A DNA stretch of 64,000 nt from Clostridium sp. (GCA_023666615.1 JAMPBQ010000008.1:1-64000); one strand, 5' to 3'. Positions 31,937 to 42,096 are shown, counted from the first letter of the stretch. Numbers and translations: made by a program. Notes: generated by a model not told the origin, from the sequence alone.

Positions 31937-34900
31937 TCAGTACAATCCGCCGGAGCGGCGGGGAAGGATGAACGCCGGCAATATTATGAGTATGGCCAAC
32001 ATTGACATAACGAGGCCGCCAATTACGCCGATGGCGAGGGGATACCAAAACGATTCCTTTGATTCGCCAATCAGGAAGGGTATGAAGCCAAGGGCGGTGG
32101 AGAGGACCGTAAGGAGTATGGGCACAATCTTTATGCGGAAGGCCTTTGAATATAGCTTCAGGGGGGCGGCATGCGGGAACTGCCGACGCAGAGAATTGTA
32201 TTCGCCTAAAATATATATTGCGGCATTGACAGTTATGCCCGCCAATAGGATAAACGAGGCGAAGCCGCCTTGGTCGATGTTGAGGCTGAAAATATGGTAG
32301 GCAAGGAACACGCCCGTGAATGAGACAGGTATGATGAAAATTATCGCCAAGGGCTGCAGCAAGGAATTGAAAAGGATTGAAGCGATGAAAAATATGATGC
32401 AGACAACGAGAAGCACCAGCCAATACTTAGACATGCCATCACGGGGGCGCCACCGCCAATCATCCTTTTCCGCCTTGTAGCCCACCGGCAGCATTGCGTT
32501 GATTTTCTCCAAATCCTTATTGAGCACTTTTTCGCCCTGCTTTTCAGAGCCAATGTACTCAAACTGCAGGCTGAGGATGTACTCTTGGTTCTTCTTTACG
32601 ATGTCCTGCGGAGATTGGCGCTTTTCAATGCCGCCTAAGCCGGAGAGCTTGAAGAGGCGTCCGCCTGCGCGGAAAGGCTGATTCATCAAAGCGAAAATGT
32701 CGTAGTCCTCGCCTTGCCTGGAGTATAGGCGTATGCGCTCCATGCCCTCATCGGAGGGGACGGCGCCCACGGCAATACCATGTCCAAAGGTGGGGGCGAT
32801 AGCGGAGAAAAGCTCAGTGGCTGTGAGGCCGGATTGGGCAAGCTTATCACGGTCAATTTCAAGGTGAAACTCAGTGTAATCATCCTTGTAGTATGCAAAT
32901 TCAGAAGAGATGTTCACCTCCTTGATTCGACGGTGGGAAAGGAGAATATCCCTGGCGCGGAAGGCGTAATCATACAAGTCATCATAATTATAGCCAGACA
33001 GCCTGATGCGATAATCGCCGGCGCTCTCGCGCACATCGTTGTTGAATCCCATATCCTTCAGGCCGAAGACGCCCCAGGCGCCGCCGCCGAGTGTTTGCGC
33101 CTTGGCAATGACATCGCTTTTCAGCTTATAGGGGAATCCGCCTTGCTGATGCTCCTTTTTGAACAGAACCAAAATGTTGGCTCGCCGCGGGCCCGAAATA
33201 GAAGTCTGGAATTGCCTAATTTCCGAGAAACCGCTCAGGTAAGACTCCATTTTCCGCATGAGGGCGTTCATTTGGTCAAGCGTTGCGCCGTTAGGGAGCG
33301 AGGCGTTGATGCTCAGCATTGGCTCACCCACAGCGGCGTTCCAATTTGCGCCCTTGAATTTATCAGACATAAAATAGACGGGGATGCCGAAGGCCAAGAT
33401 GGCTGAGACAATGACTGACTTTCGGAAACGAACGATGAAGGCCACAACCTTCTCATAGCCTCTGGATAGGGACACGGAAAAACGACGTCTCCGCCGCAAA
33501 GCCTTGCCTGCCTCCTTCGACCCGCCTCGGCGGATGCCGAGCCTTTCCACCAAGGCCGGCACAAGGAACAGAGCTACGGCCAGCGATACCGAAAGGTTGA
33601 TTATCACCACAATCACGAAATCCTGGAGGCTGAGGCGCATCCTCTCATCGAGGAAAAACACGATGGAGAGGGCGCCAATTGTGGTGAGCGTGGCGGCAAA
33701 GATGGAAGGAAATGCCCGAAGATTGTGGCGGCGGGAGTAATGGTCGGCCATCACTATCATATTGTCAATGATAAGGTTGAGAGAGATCGTGATGCCCGCA
33801 AGAGAATAAAGCTGAATCTCTATGCCGCTGAGGAAATAGAAAACGGCGGCCGCGGCCAAGTTGAGGGCAAGCCCTATGGCAATCATCAGCATATAGCGAA
33901 AACTGAGCGTGGCGAGCCAAACGAAAAGCAAAAGAATAATGGCAGTGAGGCCGGAGCGGAAATAGATCTTATCCAACTCTTCCTTGATTTGTTCGGTGGC
34001 GTCATAGGCAGTCACCACAGTGTAGCCCTGGGGCATATTCTTTTCAAAATCAAGCAGGGCGGCCTTAACGCTTTTGGCCAGCTTTAGCTGGTTGGCGCCC
34101 TCTTCGGCGGTGAGGCTGACAAAGATTGAGTTTAGGCCGTTTATGCGGAAATATCCCGTAGGCTCGGCTTCCACGCGCTCCACCTCAACGATTTTGTCAA
34201 GGGGAATGAAGCCGCTTTTTGTTGGCACGGATATGCTTGAGGGGGAGAAGGATCCAACATCAGTGCTCGACTTCATGGCCAGACGCTCCCATTGCCCACT
34301 GACGCTGTCTATCGGGGCAATGCCAAGAAATTCAGAAGAGCAATGTTCTTGGATGGCCCGGGCGATATCATCCGGCGAGAGGCTCAGCGCGGAAAGGCGG
34401 TCCACATCATACCGCAGCCTCCACTCCATAGGCTGCGCGCCGCTGAACTCCACCTTCGCCACCCCGCGGATGGCGGCTAGGCGAGGCTTCAGATTCTCTT
34501 CTCCATATGCTTGAATCGCAGAAGGGTTGGAAGGAGCGTTGAGCATAAGGGCCATAAATGGCCTGGAGCCGCTGTCATCGGCACGGCGCATGGATATGGA
34601 AGGGTAGGCCGCGCCATCGGGCATCTCTGACCATAGCTGACGAATCAAGGCCGATATTTCAAACCGAACGTTGTCAATGTCGGCATGCCTGTCCAGACTG
34701 ACGGAGACGCGGCCGCCGCCATTGTATGATTTAGATTCAATATCCTTAACTCCCGCCACCCTTGCCACGACCGATTCAATGCGCGAGGTGACTTCTTGCT
34801 CCACGGCGCGGGCGGAAGATTGGGGCATAGAATAAGATATGGACAGGGCGGGAAGGGCTTGGGAAGGGGCAAGCTTCACGGGCAAAAGCGGGACAAGGGC

Positions 34901-34960
34901 GCATCCCACTATGGCCAGCGCTATGAACGCAACTATGATTGAGAATGAGCTTGCCTTCAT
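31937..34960 (-). CDS. RND efflux permease, second of the operon
   Basis: This 1007-residue inner-membrane transporter has the RND layout: a helix at 5-27, a large periplasmic loop, helices 2-6 (about 335-480), a second loop, then helices 8-12 (about 820-1000). RND trimers expel drugs, dyes, bile salts or lipids using the proton gradient. It starts directly after the TolC stop (34961), so it is coupled. It differs clearly from the first permease in the operon, so the two may form a heteromeric pump like MdtBC, or two pumps sharing one adaptor and TolC. The conserved TM4 acidic residues could not be firmly placed (LNLIIDNMIVMADH). Confidence 0.92.
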   Translation of the reverse strand: MKASSFSIIVAFIALAIVGCALVPLLPVKLAPSQALPALSISYSMPQSSARAVEQEVTSRIESVVARVAGVKDIESKSYNGGGRVSVSLDRHADIDNVRFEISALIRQLWSEMPDGAAYPSISMRRADDSGSRPFMALMLNAPSNPSAIQAYGEENLKPRLAAIRGVAKVEFSGAQPMEWRLRYDVDRLSALSLSPDDIARAIQEHCSSEFLGIAPIDSVSGQWERLAMKSSTDVGSFSPSSISVPTKSGFIPLDKIVEVERVEAEPTGYFRINGLNSIFVSLTAEEGANQLKLAKSVKAALLDFEKNMPQGYTVVTAYDATEQIKEELDKIYFRSGLTAIILLLFVWLATLSFRYMLMIAIGLALNLAAAAVFYFLSGIEIQLYSLAGITISLNLIIDNMIVMADHYSRRHNLRAFPSIFAATLTTIGALSIVFFLDERMRLSLQDFVIVVIINLSVSLAVALFLVPALVERLGIRRGGSKEAGKALRRRRRFSVSLSRGYEKVVAFIVRFRKSVIVSAILAFGIPVYFMSDKFKGANWNAAVGEPMLSINASLPNGATLDQMNALMRKMESYLSGFSEIRQFQTSISGPRRANILVLFKKEHQQGGFPYKLKSDVIAKAQTLGGGAWGVFGLKDMGFNNDVRESAGDYRIRLSGYNYDDLYDYAFRARDILLSHRRIKEVNISSEFAYYKDDYTEFHLEIDRDKLAQSGLTATELFSAIAPTFGHGIAVGAVPSDEGMERIRLYSRQGEDYDIFALMNQPFRAGGRLFKLSGLGGIEKRQSPQDIVKKNQEYILSLQFEYIGSEKQGEKVLNKDLEKINAMLPVGYKAEKDDWRWRPRDGMSKYWLVLLVVCIIFFIASILFNSLLQPLAIIFIIPVSFTGVFLAYHIFSLNIDQGGFASFILLAGITVNAAIYILGEYNSLRRQFPHAAPLKLYSKAFRIKIVPILLTVLSTALGFIPFLIGESKESFWYPLAIGVIGGLVMSMLAILIILPAFILPRRSGGLY

Positions 34961-36436
34961 TTAATTAATAAAGTCGAATTCTTGAGAGAGGGGGAGGTCC
35001 AGTTCAAAATCGTGGAGGGTGAGGCGACGGATCTTGTAATGGCTGAGCCAGAAATTTTGCAGGGCGTTGATGTAATTTTTCGAGGCTTCCTGCTTGCGGC
35101 TGAGAGCAAGGGTGATTGCGCTGATGTCGGCCTTGCCTATGATGAAGCGCTGCTGAGTCTGCGCATATGCCATATCGGCGAGGTCAAGGGCCTCCGAGGC
35201 GGAAGAAATCAGGCTTTGGCGCACCTCATAGTCGCTAATCGTCATAATTATGTCTTCCTCAATGGACAATTCCTCCTGCTTCGCGCTGATGCGGGAGACG
35301 TCAAGGTTGTTCTTGGCAACATTCACCTTGCCCTTCCTCACGCCCCAATCAACAAGCGGAATCGTGATTGAGAGGGACACCAAATCTTGGCGGAGGAGGT
35401 GGCGGTAGGCGCCGGAGAAATTCGGGGCAACTTGGTTGAAGCCAACCGAAGCGTTGAGCGAGGCGCTGAACCGAGATTCGGTCACATAGCGGCTAAGGTC
35501 CCTCTCGCCCTCAAGGATAGCTTGGCGATGGCCGAGGAGGGTGGGATTGTTTGCCTTGGCGTATTCAAGCGCAATGTCGGCGGGAATCTTCACCGAGATA
35601 GGGCGTGAAGGCATCCTTACTTCAATTTCCGTATTTTTATCCAAGCCCAAGAAAGAGGCGAGGGAGAACATGGCTCGCTTCAGTGCTATGCGGGAATTCT
35701 CAAGGGTGTTTCGGGCATTGACGCGGTCAAGCTCAAGGGTGAGGAGGTCGGCCTGGGATATTGAGGCGATTTTATATCGTCGTTTCCCAATGGTGTAGAG
35801 CGTATCGCATGAGGCTACGTTTTCAAGGGCGAGCTTATACTCCGCCTGGGCGAGGGCGAGGGAGAAGAAATGCGTCACGGCCAGTTCGCTCACAGACTCC
35901 ATATTGTAGATGAGCTCCTTCTTTGCCTTCTCATAGCGCAAGGGCTCGATTTTTCGCTCCCATTTGAAGGCGTTGAAGCTCAAGAGGCTTTGGCGATAGC
36001 CAAGGCGCACGGGCACGGAAGAGAATTGCGTGTAGGTATTCGCACCGAAATTGCGCATATATTCAAGGTCAGTGTCAAGATAGAAGGTGCCGCCCAACAG
36101 GTCGAAATTCTGCTGCACTTGCAGGCCGGCGGATGCGCTGTACATCTGCTGCTGGCGGAATACGTCGATATTCTGCTCAGAATCATAGCGCTGGGTCATA
36201 TACCGATTGTACGATACGGGATTGAGCGACAAAGAGAGGCTGGGGAGACGGTCGGCCTTGTAGCTGACGTATTGCCAATAGCTGGCGAGATACATATTGC
36301 GATAGCGGAAAGCCGTGAGGGACGAATCATTGGCCAGCTCAATTGTCTTCTCCAGGGTGAGCGTCAAGGCCGAGGCGCCAAGAGGGAGGAGGAGAATTGA
36401 AACAATGAAGAGGATATGAAGTCTATTGTTTGTCAT
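34961..36436 (-). CDS. TolC-family outer-membrane efflux protein
   Basis: The 491-residue product has a signal peptide (LLLPLGASALTLTLEK). The outer membrane efflux repeat occurs in two halves: LEKTIELANDSSLTAF, and IALEYAKANNPTLLGHRQAI, which is typical of TolC. Long helices build the periplasmic tunnel. Its start overlaps the end of the first RND gene by 14 bp and its stop abuts the second RND gene, placing the channel between the two pump genes. It should dock with the MFP adaptor encoded upstream. Confidence 0.92.
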   Translation of the reverse strand: MTNNRLHILFIVSILLLPLGASALTLTLEKTIELANDSSLTAFRYRNMYLASYWQYVSYKADRLPSLSLSLNPVSYNRYMTQRYDSEQNIDVFRQQQMYSASAGLQVQQNFDLLGGTFYLDTDLEYMRNFGANTYTQFSSVPVRLGYRQSLLSFNAFKWERKIEPLRYEKAKKELIYNMESVSELAVTHFFSLALAQAEYKLALENVASCDTLYTIGKRRYKIASISQADLLTLELDRVNARNTLENSRIALKRAMFSLASFLGLDKNTEIEVRMPSRPISVKIPADIALEYAKANNPTLLGHRQAILEGERDLSRYVTESRFSASLNASVGFNQVAPNFSGAYRHLLRQDLVSLSITIPLVDWGVRKGKVNVAKNNLDVSRISAKQEELSIEEDIIMTISDYEVRQSLISSASEALDLADMAYAQTQQRFIIGKADISAITLALSRKQEASKNYINALQNFWLSHYKIRRLTLHDFELDLPLSQEFDFIN

Positions 36437-39400
36437 GCTTGCGGTAGATTAACCAGTAAAAGAGGGGGATGATGAAAACGCTGACGGCGGTGCCCACAAT
36501 CATTGAGCCAATCATGGCAATTGCCAACGGGCGCTGAAGCTCCGAACCCATGTCGGAGGCGAAAAGCACAGGCGCCATAGCAAATATTGTGGTCAGCGAG
36601 GTCATGATTATGGCTCGAAGGCGACGGCGGCCGGCGGTGTTTATGGCTTGGACAAGGGGCATTCCAGCCTTGCGCAAATCGTTTATGGCATCGATTTTGA
36701 GGATGGAATCGTTGACCACGATGCCGCATGTGACTATTATGCCGATGGCCGACATAAGGTTGAGGCTCTGCCCAAAGGACATAAGCGCAAGCAATGCGAA
36801 TGCCGTGTCCACAGGGATTTCAAGGAGCACAATCAAGGGCTGTGCAAAGCTGCCGAACTGTGAGCACAGGATGAAATACATCAGCATGACCGAAACCAGC
36901 ATTATGACTATCATTTCCCTCATCATCTTGGCATTGCTGAAAAAGCTTCCGGCAAAATCCACATCATAAGCTGATTCAGACTGGATAGAGGCGTAAATTT
37001 TTCGCATTAGCTCCTCCTCATCGCCCTGCGCGTTGAAGGCAACGGGCACGTATTCACCTGCCCTGCCGGCAACAATTGTCTTCAGGTCGCGGCCTTCAGA
37101 GACATGGATAAGATTGCGGAGGGGAATGCGCGCGCGGAGGCCATCCTTGTCGGGGCGGCTGTAGACGAAGAGGGAACTGATCGTTTCCCAAATGCCGCAT
37201 TCACGGCCGGCGATTTCAATTGGGGTATATTCCTGGAAAGAGCGGAGGGTGGAGACCTCGTTGCCCTTGAAGGCTGTGCGCAGGGCGAGCTGCACTTCCG
37301 AGAAATCGACATTATAGATGGCAAGAAGATCACGGTCGATGGCAATGTCAATCTGGCTGCTCAAAGGAATAGGGTCAATTTCGCAACCGGTGGCTAGCGC
37401 AAGCCGTTCCCTAATTTCGGCCATATCCTCGGCGGAAGCGGAGCCGGCCTTTGTGGAGGAATGGAGACGAGCTTCAATATTGGCCTCATTGGTTGAGAAG
37501 ATCTTTTCAAAAACGTTTTCAGGCTTTGAGAAACTGACAGAGGCGGCGGGGCATTCGCCCGCGATTTTTCGGCGGATGCGGCTTTGGATGGAATCGACAT
37601 CCTTTGGCGAGGCGGCTTTGAAATACAGCTCCGCCTCCGCGGAAGAGAGGTCAATGCCGGAGGACAGGAGATAGTCCTGCGGGCCGATGTAGGCGGAACG
37701 CATCTCCATAGCGGAATCATCAAGGGCGGATATTCGCCTGCGGTTTTCATCCAGACTGATGTTTTCGTTCCAATCGACCCGCGCTATTCCCTCGCTGGCC
37801 TTGATTTCCGGCATCCTTTGCTGAGGCATTGCGCAGAAAAGGATTGCGCAAAGGGGCACAGTCAGCGCAGTGGCTATAATGAACGGCCACTTGTGGCGGA
37901 AACAGAAGTCCATGCCACGGTCGTAGAGGCGCGTGAGGCGGGAATCTTCGGCATTGGCTGAAGGGAAGGCCTGTGGAGAGGTCTTCCGATTTGATTTTCC
38001 TATTATGAAGTACAAGACCGGCAAGAGGGTGATGCCCACAACGTAGCTTGAGGCCAGGCCGGCGGTGATTGAGAAGGCCTGGTCGGAGAAAATGGCGCCG
38101 GCGATTCCGCTCATGAAGATGAGCGGCACGAAAACGGCCACCGTGGTAAGCGAAGATGAAAGCATTGGGGTAATCATCTCCGAGGCGCCCTTTGCGCAAG
38201 CCCGCATCAGGCTGTCGCCGCGCTGGCGGCATTGGGCAATGTTTTCGGTGACTATAACGGAATTGTCAATCATCATGCCCACGGCCAGAATGAGGCCGGA
38301 CATGGATATGATGTTGATTGACACGTGGAAGAGATAGAAGAGCAAGAAGGTGAGGATAACTCCTGTTATGATGCTGATTCCAATGATGAGAGATGACCGC
38401 ACGCTCCTCATAAATAGGACGCACACGATGAAAACGAGAATCAAGCCCAAGACAAGGTTTTGCTCGAGATTGGAGATAGTGAAATCGAGGAGTTCCGTCT
38501 GGCTTCTGGTCTCGGAAAACTCAATGTCGGGGTATTTCTCAGAAAAATATTTCGTAACAGACTTCAAGGCATCCTTCATTTCGGCCATTCCTTCCTCAGA
38601 GTGCTTTATGACGGCGAGTGTCACGGCGCGTTTGCCGTTGTGCATTGAATATCCTGAGGGCGCGGCGGATGTGAGCTCCACAGCGGCTAAATCGCCAAGG
38701 TCCATAAGCCGGCCGCCCACCCTCAGCTTTATGCTTTTGACGTCCTGGACGGAGCGGAGCAAGTTGGTGACGTGGATATTGTATTCATAATATCCGTCGC
38801 GCACCGTCATAGAGCCCGGCTCGACATTGTTTGAGGCAAGGGCGGATTCAATGTCGGCGATGGCGATGCCGGCCTGCTCCATTCTGTCGGCGTCGGGTGT
38901 GACTTTCAGCAAAGGGCTCGGCAGGCCGGTGATGTCCACCATAGCCACTTCCGGGAGCTGCTCCAGCCGGCGGCGCACAATGTTTTCGGCCACGCGGGAC
39001 AATTCATTGAACGCCTCCTCGGTGTTGGCCTTAGAGGTGAGCTGCAGGTATATCGCGGGGATGTCGGTGGCGCTAGCCTTCACCGCCCTTGGCCTCGAGG
39101 CGCTTTTGGGCAGGAAATTCATGGCTCCGTCTATTTTCTCGTTCACCTCGATGAACGCGAGGTCAGTGTTCACGCCATAATCCATAGTGAGGGAGATTAT
39201 GGCGGAGCCGTCGCGCGTCTCGCTCTTCAGTTCGCTAAGGCCGGAGGTCTGCATCAGCTGGCGGCGCAGGGGCGCCACTATGGTGTTTTCAAGTTCGCGG
39301 GCGGAAACGTTGTCCTCCGACACTTGCACAGTGATGTGGGGGATGTCGATGTCGGGCAAGAGCGAGACGGGGAGAGTGCGGAAGGTGACGCATCCAAGGA

Positions 39401-39461
39401 TCGCCAGGGCGAGAAATGCCATTATCACCGAAATACGGTGCTCAAGGATATAGCGTACCAT
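36423..39461 (-). CDS. RND efflux permease, first of the operon
   Basis: The 1012-residue permease starts MVRYILEHRISVIMAFLALAIL, then LPVSLLPDIDIPHITVQV, the standard first helix and porter-domain start of AcrB-like pumps. TM4 reads ISMSGLILAVGMMIDNSVIV, which contains the acidic relay residue of the family, and TM10-12 contain GIIVTCGIVVNDSILKIDA. This one keeps the proton-relay Asp in its usual GMMIDNSIV-like place. It lies 15 bp after the adaptor gene and overlaps the TolC gene by 14 bp. Confidence 0.94.
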   Translation of the reverse strand: MVRYILEHRISVIMAFLALAILGCVTFRTLPVSLLPDIDIPHITVQVSEDNVSARELENTIVAPLRRQLMQTSGLSELKSETRDGSAIISLTMDYGVNTDLAFIEVNEKIDGAMNFLPKSASRPRAVKASATDIPAIYLQLTSKANTEEAFNELSRVAENIVRRRLEQLPEVAMVDITGLPSPLLKVTPDADRMEQAGIAIADIESALASNNVEPGSMTVRDGYYEYNIHVTNLLRSVQDVKSIKLRVGGRLMDLGDLAAVELTSAAPSGYSMHNGKRAVTLAVIKHSEEGMAEMKDALKSVTKYFSEKYPDIEFSETRSQTELLDFTISNLEQNLVLGLILVFIVCVLFMRSVRSSLIIGISIITGVILTFLLFYLFHVSINIISMSGLILAVGMMIDNSVIVTENIAQCRQRGDSLMRACAKGASEMITPMLSSSLTTVAVFVPLIFMSGIAGAIFSDQAFSITAGLASSYVVGITLLPVLYFIIGKSNRKTSPQAFPSANAEDSRLTRLYDRGMDFCFRHKWPFIIATALTVPLCAILFCAMPQQRMPEIKASEGIARVDWNENISLDENRRRISALDDSAMEMRSAYIGPQDYLLSSGIDLSSAEAELYFKAASPKDVDSIQSRIRRKIAGECPAASVSFSKPENVFEKIFSTNEANIEARLHSSTKAGSASAEDMAEIRERLALATGCEIDPIPLSSQIDIAIDRDLLAIYNVDFSEVQLALRTAFKGNEVSTLRSFQEYTPIEIAGRECGIWETISSLFVYSRPDKDGLRARIPLRNLIHVSEGRDLKTIVAGRAGEYVPVAFNAQGDEEELMRKIYASIQSESAYDVDFAGSFFSNAKMMREMIVIMLVSVMLMYFILCSQFGSFAQPLIVLLEIPVDTAFALLALMSFGQSLNLMSAIGIIVTCGIVVNDSILKIDAINDLRKAGMPLVQAINTAGRRRLRAIIMTSLTTIFAMAPVLFASDMGSELQRPLAIAMIGSMIVGTAVSVFIIPLFYWLIYRKHDKQ

Positions 39462-39476
39462 ATAGCGAGGCTTTTG

Positions 39477-40556
39477 TCATTTCACCTTCACCGGCGATTC
39501 ATGGGCAAGATTGACGTTGCCCGAAACGATAACGGTTGAGCCCGGGGCCAGCCCCTCGACAATCGTAAACTCATTTAGGTTTTCCAGGCCGGTGGCAACG
39601 TAATTCCAAATGGCTTTGTCGCCATCGAGGGTAAAGACTACTTGGCGGCCCGAGCGGAGCACAACGGCGCTTTTGGGCACGACCAGGGCCTGCTCCACAG
39701 CGCGCTTAACGCTGATGCGCACGTTCATGCCATCGATCAGTCCATTTCCGCCGGATATTGAAGCCCACACCTTCACCATTCCGTCGTCGCCTACCATAGG
39801 ATTGATTTCAGCGACGCGGCCTTGCCTTGCGCCGCCGCCCGAGAATGGCGTAACCTCAACGGCGTCGCCCACCTTAATCATAGGGAGCTCGCTTTCAAGG
39901 ATAGAAAACTCCACATCCATTGCCGATTCGTTGATTATCACACATAACGGGGTTGAAGCCGACGACATATTGTGGGGCTTGGCGCTGAGGTTGGCTATTG
40001 TACCGGAGATTGGGGCGACAAGGGTGGCGTCTTGGATATCCCGCTCAGTGGCGGCCAAGGCCAGCTCGGCCTGCTGAAGGCCGCTGCGCAGCCTGGCGAG
40101 ACGCATTACCTCGGCGGGGACATTTTCAAGATGGTCAGGGTCAAAGCCCTGGCCGATTATTACATCTTGCATCTCCAAGGTGGCAGATGCCACGGCATTG
40201 CGATCCTTTGCCAGTTGGTTTTGGAGCTTGTAAGAATCCAGCACGGCGATCTTTTGCCCTTTGGCCACATGTTGGCCATTTCTTGCGCAAATTTCAGAAA
40301 TAAGGCCGGGAGAAGGGAAATTCACATCGACCTTTTCTCGGGCCTGCAGACGGCCATTGCTGACAATCTCGTGGGAGAAGACCGCAGGGCGCAGGGCCAT
40401 CACTTCGACCTCGGCGATCCTATCTTCAGGCAAGGCGGCCGCAGAGGCGGGGGAGGCTTCATTATCCTCACGGTCGGAGCCTGTGCAGGAAATGAACGAA
40501 GCGGCCATAAGCAGGGCCATGGCCGCAACGCAGATGATTTGGTTTAGATTCTTCAC
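39477..40556 (-). CDS. RND periplasmic adaptor (MFP/HlyD family) lipoprotein
   Basis: The gene encodes 359 residues if the GTG at 40554-40556 is used (MKNLNQIICVAAMALLMA then ASFISC, a clean lipobox). That GTG overlaps the stop of the propeller gene (GTGA). An ATG 6 codons upstream gives a less usual leader. The domains are barrel-sandwich halves (EKVDVNFPSPGLISEICARNG and DATLVAPISGTIANLS), an alpha-hairpin between them, then beta-barrel and membrane-proximal parts. The adaptor links RND pumps to TolC. It is encoded second in the operon, between the propeller lipoprotein and the first permease. Confidence 0.9.
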   Translation of the reverse strand: MKNLNQIICVAAMALLMAASFISCTGSDREDNEASPASAAALPEDRIAEVEVMALRPAVFSHEIVSNGRLQAREKVDVNFPSPGLISEICARNGQHVAKGQKIAVLDSYKLQNQLAKDRNAVASATLEMQDVIIGQGFDPDHLENVPAEVMRLARLRSGLQQAELALAATERDIQDATLVAPISGTIANLSAKPHNMSSASTPLCVIINESAMDVEFSILESELPMIKVGDAVEVTPFSGGGARQGRVAEINPMVGDDGMVKVWASISGGNGLIDGMNVRISVKRAVEQALVVPKSAVVLRSGRQVVFTLDGDKAIWNYVATGLENLNEFTIVEGLAPGSTVIVSGNVNLAHESPVKVK

Positions 40557-41794
40557 TTTTGGCTGTTCTTCCACTTTCCGAATAGTACGTAGCTATTGTC
40601 GTCGGGGTCGATTGTCTCCTTCAGCTCCCGCATTTTCTTGAGGCCTTCCTCGTTGGCCAGCGGATGCTCGGTGGGAGAAGCCTCGAGCATATCGAGCAAT
40701 GTGCCGGGATCATAGGCTATGGCGAAATATTCGGGCGATTCCAGGTGGGCCCATCCGGAGCCAAGGGTGAGCGTGCCGAGATTGTCAAACATTATATCGG
40801 CCGGAGCGCCTCGAAGGCTCTTCTTGTCAACAACGAAATGGCTGTTGGTGGGGAGTATGTAAGTGTTTTCGGACACGGGATTAGGCAGGCCATAGGATGT
40901 GACCACGTAGAAATCCGGGAAAGACAGGTACTCGTGATTTGGCACTTCACCGCCGAAGTCAACCGTGAACTTTGGCGAGAGCTTGCCGTCGGAATAGCTG
41001 TAAAGGGTGTCGGCCGGGGCCATAATGTTCATCAGAGAGTATGTGAATGCTCCATTGCCGGCAGTCATGCCTCCATAAATCTCATTGCTGAAGTCGGCGG
41101 GCACTTTCAGGTCGGTGCGCGCAACGGAAGAAAGGACGTTGCCCTGTAGGTCCTGCGTCCATATTACGTCGTCATTGTCCTGCTCCTGGAACACTAAGGC
41201 CGAGATTGTGGCTATGCCTTTGCCAAAGTCAACTTTCAGATGCCCTTTGTTGGCCTTGTGCGCCAATGGGATGTCCTCAACGAATTTTCCGTCGATGCCG
41301 TAACACATGATTTTATCCGACATGTACTGCAGCATGCAAATGCGGCCGGCCTCTTCGTCAACGTAAATATCGTAAGGCGCTATTGTGTACTCGCCGGGGC
41401 CATTGCCGCGGGCTCCAACGGCTCCAAGGAATTTGCCGTCCATATCGAATTGCTTCACCACCTTGTTGTCGTAAATGAAAAGGCGGCGGCCGTTTGTCCA
41501 GACTTTGCCCACGCCCACAAGCGCCTCGTCGGAGGGCTCAAGCTTGATCAGGCGAAGGTCGTCAAGGGCGTCAGAAGCCTTGATCGTGACCGGCTTCGGC
41601 TCAGCCTTCAAGGAAATGACAATGACGCTGTCATCACCTACGGCCACCAGCTCTCCGGCCACCGGGGCCTCTTCAAGAGCCAGCATTGAAGGATTGGTTA
41701 CGCCGTTGTTGCGGGACTTTTCAGATTTTGAGCCACAGGATGCCATGGCAAGCGCGACAGACGTCGCCAGGGCAAGCTTAAGAATTGTTTTCAT
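40553..41794 (-). CDS. 6-bladed beta-propeller lipoprotein
   Basis: The 413-residue product has a lipobox in ALAMASC. It shows the NHL-like six-bladed propeller seen in many Bacteroidetes lipoproteins (KVVKQFDMDGKFLGAVG, GNGPGEYTIAPYDIYVDE, DKIMCYGIDGKFVEDI). RGNGPGEY is a recurring mark of this group, but the function is not established. It heads the efflux operon, with a promoter 29 bp upstream and its stop overlapping the adaptor start, which suggests a sensor or scaffold partner of the pump. That link is inference from position. Confidence 0.85.
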   Translation of the reverse strand: MKTILKLALATSVALAMASCGSKSEKSRNNGVTNPSMLALEEAPVAGELVAVGDDSVIVISLKAEPKPVTIKASDALDDLRLIKLEPSDEALVGVGKVWTNGRRLFIYDNKVVKQFDMDGKFLGAVGARGNGPGEYTIAPYDIYVDEEAGRICMLQYMSDKIMCYGIDGKFVEDIPLAHKANKGHLKVDFGKGIATISALVFQEQDNDDVIWTQDLQGNVLSSVARTDLKVPADFSNEIYGGMTAGNGAFTYSLMNIMAPADTLYSYSDGKLSPKFTVDFGGEVPNHEYLSFPDFYVVTSYGLPNPVSENTYILPTNSHFVVDKKSLRGAPADIMFDNLGTLTLGSGWAHLESPEYFAIAYDPGTLLDMLEASPTEHPLANEEGLKKMRELKETIDPDDNSYVLFGKWKNSQK

Positions 41795-41822
41795 AGGGGG
41801 GATGGAATTACATTATTTGCCA

Positions 41823-41854
41823 CAAAGTTAATGCAATTTCCCGTGAAAACCAAA
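41823..41854 (-). promoter_or_regulatory. Promoter of the efflux operon
   Basis: The minus strand has TTTG (41851-41854), a 20-bp spacer and TAACTTTG (41823-41830), an ideal Bacteroidetes promoter 29 bp before the first ATG. A T8G9 homopolymer run (plus-strand sense) begins 9 bp upstream of the -33 element. Confidence 0.85.
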
Positions 41855-41862
41855 GGAAAAAT

Positions 41863-41880
41863 GTTTTTTTTGGGGGGGGG
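41863..41880. repeat. T8G9 homopolymer tract upstream of the efflux promoter
   Basis: Eight T residues (41864-41871) are followed by nine G residues (41872-41880). Such runs are prone to slipped-strand mispairing. The tract is within 30 bp of the -33 box of the efflux operon and close to one of the hairpin repeats. Confidence 0.85.
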
Positions 41881-41999
41881 TAATATATTGTGTATCTGCA
41901 GGTTATGATTTAGATAGATAGGCGTGCAATGCATCGCTATCCGCGGCGGAAGTGGGGAAAACATCTAAAAGGATGTACTATGCTATAACCACAATAACA

Positions 42000-42082
42000 C
42001 CTCTACGAGGCTTACTTTTTTTAGATGATTTTAAGACCCCAGGCTGCGCCTGGGGTTAATCACAATTTAGCCTCTACGAGGC
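42000..42082. repeat. Three-hairpin interspersed repeat, copy 2
   Basis: CCTC-tac-GAGG (42000-42010), CCCCAGGC-tgc-GCCTGGGG (42037-42055) and GCCTC-tac-GAGGC (42070-42082) have the same order and nearly the same spacing as copy 1. The middle hairpin is identical in sequence and again followed by TTAATCACAAT. Confidence 0.88.
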
Positions 42083-42096
42083 TATGGCATGAAAAA

